Assembly (NCBI GenBank): GCA_016647705.1
Contig: CM028338.1
Span: 35,469,176-35,533,175, forward strand
Direction: 5' to 3'
Length of the DNA: 64,000 nucleotides
DNA from: Eucommia ulmoides
Lineage: Eukaryota; Streptophyta; Magnoliopsida; Garryales; Eucommiaceae
Part shown: piece by piece, positions 58,145-64,000 of the stretch
Numbering within the stretch: position 1 is the first letter of the stretch
How the letters are laid out: every line of letters starts with the position of its first letter
Position numbers and translations under genes: made by a program
Notes under the pieces: generated by a model
The model's input: the letters and a program-made list of their open reading frames with translations, nothing else
The model's database searches: none
What the model was told of the DNA's origin: nothing

Positions 58145-60686
58145 TCATTTGGCACTTGAGCTACAACAGTTGAGAGACCTCTACAAGGTCAAAAGTTCAA
58201 GTCCACGAAAAAATACTTGTTGGGAATGGCAGCTACGCACCCTGAACGAGTTAGTCTTTCATCATATATAAAAAAGGGACACTCGTACGTACAAAAAAAA
58301 AAAATCTTCTTCAAATTCCACCAAATCAGATTACAACTTAACCCATGAAAATCTTGATCAAGACTATTCAAATTTAAATAAATCACTATATTAGAACACA
58401 AATAAGCTTAGGATACATTCTAATCAATCCAAAAACATGGCTCATGAATGTGCAAGTCAAGGTGGTAAAAAGAATTTAAATCAAAATAGAAAAAATCTGA
58501 AAATCTGAAGGCCCCTTTAAATATAAAAAAAAAAAAAAAACCATTTTAAATAAATTTTCATTATATAAAAACCTTTATAAAACATTTTCAATAAATAATA
58601 GATCATTTAGGAATATTTGAAAATAATTTAAAATAATTAATCGTTAAGAGCGATACGGTTGACTGGCAAAAAATGTCGGTCGACCGCCCAATGTTATTTT
58701 TTAAATGTCAGGGACCTTCTATCCATGTCAATCTACTGGCCCTATGTGATGGTCGACCAATAATGTACAAAAAAAACTTTTTAAGCCTTTTTAACTAGGA
58801 TAATCGAACGAACCTAGCATTGTCAACCTACATCATTTTTAAAATATTTTAAAACATTTTTTGCCAATTTGGTCGACCTTCCCATGGCCCTAGTCAACCG
58901 GCATAACTAGATTTTCAATTTTTCAAAAGATAGTTAACATTGGTTGACCATTTTTCATGTCGGTTGACCGTTTTGAACAGTATATGAATATTTAAGAGAT
59001 ATAATCAAGTGTAAAGTACAAAAATTTGTATATCATGCAAGGGTTATGTTAAACACATAAGATTATGTAATTTGATCGATTGAAGTCCTGTATGCATACC
59101 TCATCGAGTTTAAGATTAAATGAACAAAGTATAAGTGTTGTTTTTACCTATGAAGTACAAATAATGAGTTTTTCCAAAAGCATCTTCACCATCCCTTTTT
59201 TTGCACATCATGGTGATACGGATTCATCATCTTTAGATCACGATTTGGATTATCATTATCATTTTGCTATATCTAACACATTTCTCAATAAATAAATTAT
59301 ACCGAAAAATCATCAAGTTATTATAATAATCAAAATCTACAAATGAGATTAATTCCTTTAGGGCTAATACTTTGTTTGGGTAATATTAAAGGATATTTGC
59401 AAAATACCCTAGAATTTTAAGATGAAATTAGAAAACAGAATAAAGAGCATTTCCAAATCCCTTTGAAATAAAGTGTTTTTCTCAAATTCATTCAAAGAGG
59501 GATTTCACTTTTCCTATTACTAATTTTATATTATTAAAAATATATTACTAAAATAAGAATAAAAATATTAAATAAAATAAAAAAATATATTATTAAATAT
59601 ATTTTCATATTTTCTATTATTAAAATTCAATGAAATTCAAAATTCTGCATACAAATGTTTATCCAAAAAATATGAAATTGCAATCAATTTTTTTTATCTA
59701 AAATAGTTATTCAAATTAAAAAAAAAAAAAATTAGATGATGGGATTTCAACATTCAGGGTTTTGAAATTTCATCATTTACGAATTCTAATAATTTGTCAA
59801 ATTCCTTATTCAAATGCATCAATTGTGTTTTTCCAAATAAATTTTATTTTTGATTTTGACTATAAACGACCCAAAATTGGATTTTTATTTACTAAAAATT
59901 AATTGTAATATCTTATACTAAAAAAAATTGTAATATCTTATAATCTTTGTTTGGCCAGTAATATACATGATTAAGCAGATAGTTATGATTAAGCATAATC
60001 AAACATATATTCTTATCCTTAACTTTAAATAAATATCGTATTTGATTAAATAAAAATAATATTGTGAGTATAAATTTTCATAAATTAAATATCATATTAT
60101 CTTTAAAAAACAATAATATTTGAATTTTAAATCATCATATCATATCATAAACTTTTGTTTTTAGACCCACGATTGACTCCGCACCCACACAAGGTGTGAA
60201 ATTAATCTCGTTTGGGGTTCCGTAGTTATCTTATCTAACAAGTGTTTTTTCGTAGGTTTGAATTCTTGACCTTATAAAGTTCTTTCAACTATTTAAATTC
60301 AAACGTCCCTGGTAGATTGAGCGGTATATCATAAATATAAACATAATAAAATCATAACCTTTCAAGAATCATAAACAATATAATATTACAAATCCACCAC
60401 TACGCATCATAATGTAGGTTACTTTTTCCCAAAAAGAATAAAACGTTTAAAATAATTGAATATCACAACTCACCTTCCAGTGCTCCCTCAATTCTACTTT
60501 TATATAAGAGAATACAACTTTGTACCAAAAGAAAAGAGAATGCAACTAGTGTGACCCATAAAATGAGTTTCCTAAATCACTTTTTGAAATAACTATTTAC
60601 TTTGAAGGCTACATTTATTTAAGAAAAATAAATATGTTTAGATTCAATTTTTTTTATTTAGTTGATAGTTGTGAACTTTTTATTTA
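58145..60686. other. Intergenic region with a GGTCGACC cluster
   Basis: From 58155 the text CTACAACAGTTGAGAGACC, GGTCAAAAGTTCAAGTCC and TTAGTCTTTCATCATATA resembles a leader or tRNA-derived repeat, but I could not place it. The cluster at 58655-58970 is listed separately. The remainder is AT-rich and no gene was found. Confidence 0.5.
58655..58970. repeat. Cluster of GGTCGACC / GGTTGACC motifs
   Basis: Variants occur at about 58657 (CGGTTGACTGG), 58677 (TCGGTCGACCG), 58751 (TGGTCGACCA), 58828 (GTCAACC), 58869 (TGGTCGACCT), 58893 (AGTCAACCGG), 58938 (TTGGTTGACCA) and 58960 (TCGGTTGACCG). Spacing is irregular and both orientations occur. Confidence 0.75.
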
Positions 60687-62033
60687 GTTTATTTGGTTGG
60701 ATGGAATAGAATCGCATTCCGTCCTTGATTCCTATTCCGTTGTTTGGTTCTCCAATAGAATCATTTTTGTGATTCCATTAGAATGAAATAGGGTGGAATG
60801 AGATTCCATTTGAGATGGGGTGAAATGGGATTCAAAACCAATGGAATCAATATTCTAAATTACATAATAGCCCTTGTATTTAAGCCCTTGAAAATTGAGA
60901 ACAAAAATTAAAATTTAAGAATAAAAACAAAAATTAGAGAACAAAAATATAAAATTAGAGAACATAAAATTAAGAACGGAAACTAAAAATTGAGAACAAA
61001 AAATAAAAATTAAGAACAAAATAAAAAATTGAGAACATAAACTAAAAATTGATAACAAAAACAGAAATTTAGATAACAGAAAATTGAGAATGGAAACTGA
61101 AAATTGAGAATAAAAATTGAAAAGTAAAAACAAAAATAGAAAATTGAGAACAAAAACAAAAAATGAAGAACATAAACTGAAAATTGAGAACAAAAATAGA
61201 AAATTAGAGAACGAAAAATTGAGAACGAAAACTGAAAATTGCAAACAGAAATAGAAATTATAGAATAGAAACTGAAAATTGAGAACAGAAACAGAAATTA
61301 TAAAATAGAAACTGAAAATTGAGAACAAAAAATAAAAATTAAGAACAAAATAGAAAATTGAGAACATAAACTAAAAATTGATAACAAAAACAGAAATTTA
61401 GATAACAGAAAATTGAGAATGGAAACTGAAAATTGAGAATAAAAATTGAAAAGTAAAAACAAAAATAGAAAATTGAGAACAAAAACAAAAAATGAAGAAC
61501 ATAAACTGAAAATTGAGAACAAAAATAGAAAATTAGAGAACGAAAAATTGAGAACGAAAACTGAAAATTGCAAACAGAAATAGAAATTATAGAATAGAAA
61601 CTGAAAATTGAGAACAGAAACAGAAATTATAAAATAGAAACTGAAAATTGAGAACAGAAACAGAAATTAGAGAACATAAATTTAAAATTGAATGGAATAG
61701 TAAAATATAATAAAATGAGGGAAATAATGGAATAGTGAAATATAATAAAATTTTATAATAAGGGTATAATGAGAATTTTATTATATTTCATTTCATTTCA
61801 TTCCTTCACTCATTTCATACCAACCAAACAAGATAATTGAATAATAATTTCATAAGGACATAATAAAAAATTTACTATATTTTACTATTTCATTCATTCC
61901 CTCATTCTATACCAACCAAATAAGATAATGAAATAGCAATTCTATTGACAATTCAATTTCATTCCTTTTTTTATTTTTATTACTTCTTTCATTCCATTCC
62001 ACCCTCGTTCTATTACGTCCAACCAAACGAGCC
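60687..62033. mobile_element. MITE-like element expanded by a minisatellite
   Basis: Left end GTTTATTTGGTTGGATGGAA and right end the reverse complement of GGCTCGTTTGGTTGGACGTA, both rich in GGAATGGAAT text, as in some Tourist-like elements. A second internal pair of ACCAACCAAA(C/T)AAGATAAT occurs at 61818 and 61909. No target duplication could be fixed. About 800 bp of the interior is the minisatellite. Confidence 0.55.
60888..61690. repeat. A-rich minisatellite with a 329-bp higher-order duplication
   Basis: Short units around GAAAATTGAGAACAAAAA, about 18-24 bp, repeat throughout. A larger block beginning at 60992 recurs at 61321 with almost no change (for example GATAACAAAAACAGAAATTT at 61051 and 61380), a 329-bp period. 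The opposite strand is T-rich and gives a spurious long Phe/Ser/Leu frame. Confidence 0.9.
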
Positions 62034-62524
62034 GTAAAGGTCTAATTATCAAAAGACGCATATTTTATATTAATTTTAGAATTATACTAAAATTTTGCAT
62101 TATCTCTTTGTATAAAATTAGAAAATTGAAGGTGCTCGCACGTATTTAAAATTATTTTTGTGTATAATCAAATATATTCATGGATGAACTCTTTTTATTG
62201 TGCGAATATAATTCACCAAATTATGATAATAAATTATTTATAGTTTTTAGGGATTTTGATACTTTATACACCTAAGTTTGACCAAAATCTCACTTTGGTC
62301 CTCATAGTTTTGTTTTGAACATATTACATTTTATAGTTTCTTAATCATTCCATCATTCCACTAAGTTCCAAATCATTCTCCGTATTACAATGAAAAATCA
62401 TAACCTGCCATGCACCTGATTGATTTTAAGAGACTTTATAGGCAATTCTAGTTTCTTTCTTTTCTCCTATTCTCCTTTCCGCCCAAATATTCAGAAACAT
62501 ATATATATGTATATATAATCACTA
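62034..62524. other. AT-rich intergenic segment
   Basis: Nothing recognised apart from TTTGACCAAAATCTCACTTT and similar wording common in plant dispersed repeats, and a short (TA)n at 62498-62517. Confidence 0.5.
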
Positions 62525-63472
62525 GTGTTCGAATAGGAGGAGGCGATACTTGTGCATTTCCTATTAATATACGCTTACATCAAGGATCATCGATCTTTAA
62601 GTCATTACCTCTTCGTTCTAGTGATAGATGAGCTAACAAAACATATCCAAGATGGAGTACCTATGTTATTTGCGGATGATATAGTACTAATTGATGAAAT
62701 AGAACATGTCTTAATACTTAGTTAGAAATATAGAAATAAGTCCTAAAGTCTAAAGGCTTGAAGGTTAGCAGAAATAAAACGGAATACATGTATTGCAATT
62801 TTAGTAATACCCGAAGAGGTGAGGAGGTGGTTAAAATTGGAGATGAGGAAGTTCCAAAGGTGAATCATTTTAGATATTTAGATTTAATGATTCAGAGTAT
62901 TGGTGAAATCAAGAAGGATAACACTCATAGAGTCAAAGGCAGGATGGTTGAAGTTGAGAAGTGCAATTGAGGTAATATACAATCGTGGGTTATCATTGAA
63001 ACTCAAAGAAAAATTCTATAAAAACTGCAATAAGACCGACGCTTTTGTATGATTCAGAATGTTAGGCAGTAAAAACTAAACATGTCAAAAAAATTAGTAT
63101 AATAGAAATAAGGATGCTACGGTGGATGAGTAGAAAAACAAGAATGAATAAAATTAAGAATGAAACTATTAGAGAAAATTTAAGAATAACACTCATCGAA
63201 GAGAAGATGAGAGAAAATCGATTACGGTGGTTTGACTATGTGCATAAAAGACCCATAAAAATATCAGTGAGAAAATACGATTTAGTTCAAGTGGGAGGGA
63301 CTACTAGAGGGAAAGGTAGACCTAAGAAGTTTTGGAACATGACTATTAGAATTGATTTGATGACATTGAACCTGATTGAGATGATGACCTTTAATCGTTT
63401 ATTATGGCATAAACGGATTCATGTAACTGTCCCTACTTAAGTAGGACAAAGACTTAATTGTTGTTGTTGTTG
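62525..63472 (+). mobile_element. 5'-truncated non-LTR retrotransposon, RTE-like, RT C-terminal part
   Basis: RT fragments: GGGDTCAFPINIRLHQGSSI (62533), VIDELTKHIQDGVPMLFADD (62619 on, with ADD catalytic core), KVSRNKTEYMYCNFS, VNHFRYLDLMIQSIGEI, then MLRWMSRKTRMNKIKNETIR, EEKMRENRLRWFDYVHKRP and the basic GGTTRGKGRPKKFW, ending at a stop at 63440. The tail is (TTG)5 at 63458-63472, typical of plant RTE-like LINEs. Stops and frameshifts near 62720, 62970 and 63060 inactivate it. The 5' end is missing and no target duplication was found. Confidence 0.88.
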
Positions 63473-64000
63473 TTTTATCTGTGCCGACGCATAAATCTGG
63501 TGACAATGGTGGGATGGGTTGTGCCGACGGTGGAGTAAATGTATTTTTTTTCGAAAGAAAATAGGAATTGAATTTTTTTTTAAAAAAAAAAATAGGGGTG
63601 TAAGTGAATTTAAAATAAGAGAGACATTTATGTCTTTTTATAAAATATGGAATCAAAAGGGTTGACTGATATTTTACAAATGATAAGGAAGGTTAGTGGT
63701 TTTAGGTAAAATGACAAGAGTAAAAATATCTATAAAGTCACCTTAAAAATAGTTGGGTGCATTCCAATTGATTGTTTACCATTCAAAATTGTAATGGAGT
63801 TGTTGATTTGGACTGAAGTGGGATGATTATGGAACTTCAGGGTATTATGTATTCAAATTGTAATTATGAGGACCGAAGTGAATTAATGCTTAAATTTCAT
63901 TGGGGCAAAGTGTCAAACCCTCTAATTTTTAATAAGTATTCTTTATACTTTTAAGCAAAAAATAAATAAAAATAAAGTAGTCCTTATTTTGAAATAAAAT
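63473..64000. other. Right-edge intergenic sequence
   Basis: GTGCCGACG occurs at 63482 and 63522. A T8 run at 63544-63551 and an A10 run at 63582-63591 are present. No gene or known repeat recognised. Confidence 0.5.

Noticed and set aside
58150-58290. tRNA-like or SINE-like text with GTTCAAGTCC
   Set aside because: Only a weak B-box resemblance; no A box at the right spacing, no fold and no target duplication, so not called.
60915-61573. Long Phe/Ser/Leu-rich frame that looks like a membrane protein
   Set aside because: It is the complement of an A-rich minisatellite; the peptide repeats with the DNA unit.

Overview
This is a gene-poor, repeat-dense stretch of a plant nuclear genome, most likely a eudicot. 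The reasons are AT-rich intergenic DNA, genes split by GT-AG introns, plant Ty1-copia and Ty3-gypsy (Athila-like and chromovirus) retroelements, an Au-type SINE, and a Cf-9-type leucine-rich-repeat receptor fragment. I cannot name the genus.

Layout. (1) 1-1.6 kb: the first two exons of a mitochondrial glycoprotein (MAM33/p32) family gene on the minus strand; the rest lies beyond the left edge. (2) 3.25-35.65 kb: one stack of nested transposons. A Tork-like copia (C, minus) carries an Athila-like gypsy (B, minus) in its gag. B's 3' LTR carries a long solo LTR (D). C's 5' LTR carries a second copia (A, plus). A in turn carries two solo LTRs of D's family (E in gag, F in the protease region) and a 1.9-kb foldback transposon (G) in its 3' LTR. 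Target-site duplications fix most boundaries. (3) 36.7-37.9 kb: a copia LTR-like piece. (4) 38.5-44.1 kb: a decayed receptor-like-protein pseudogene cut by a truncated fourth member of the D family (H), abutting the 3' half of a copia element (I). (5) 46.6-51.3 kb: a complete four-exon minus-strand gene for a small, probably mitochondrial, membrane protein with a coiled-coil tail. It has MITEs in two introns and a SINE just past its stop codon. (6) 51.6-52.3 kb: a second foldback element. (7) 54.4-58.1 kb: a deleted chromovirus (J) between two LTRs in opposite orientation, one of which hosts a MITE with a strikingly GC-rich core. (8) 60.7-62.0 kb: a MITE-like element filled by a minisatellite. 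(9) 62.5-63.5 kb: a 5'-truncated non-LTR retrotransposon.

Only two cellular genes look potentially functional: the partial MAM33-family gene and the four-exon gene. Their products would both act in mitochondria, but nothing links them beyond that. All transposon coding regions carry stops, frameshifts or deletions, so the mobile elements look dead. No operon, tRNA, rRNA or CRISPR array is present.

The least explained signal is in the long LTRs D, E, F and H. They keep a conserved hairpin box next to minisatellites whose monomers differ from copy to copy, and the module is bracketed by a long-range inverted motif around GAGTGTACTG. No function is evident from the sequence.
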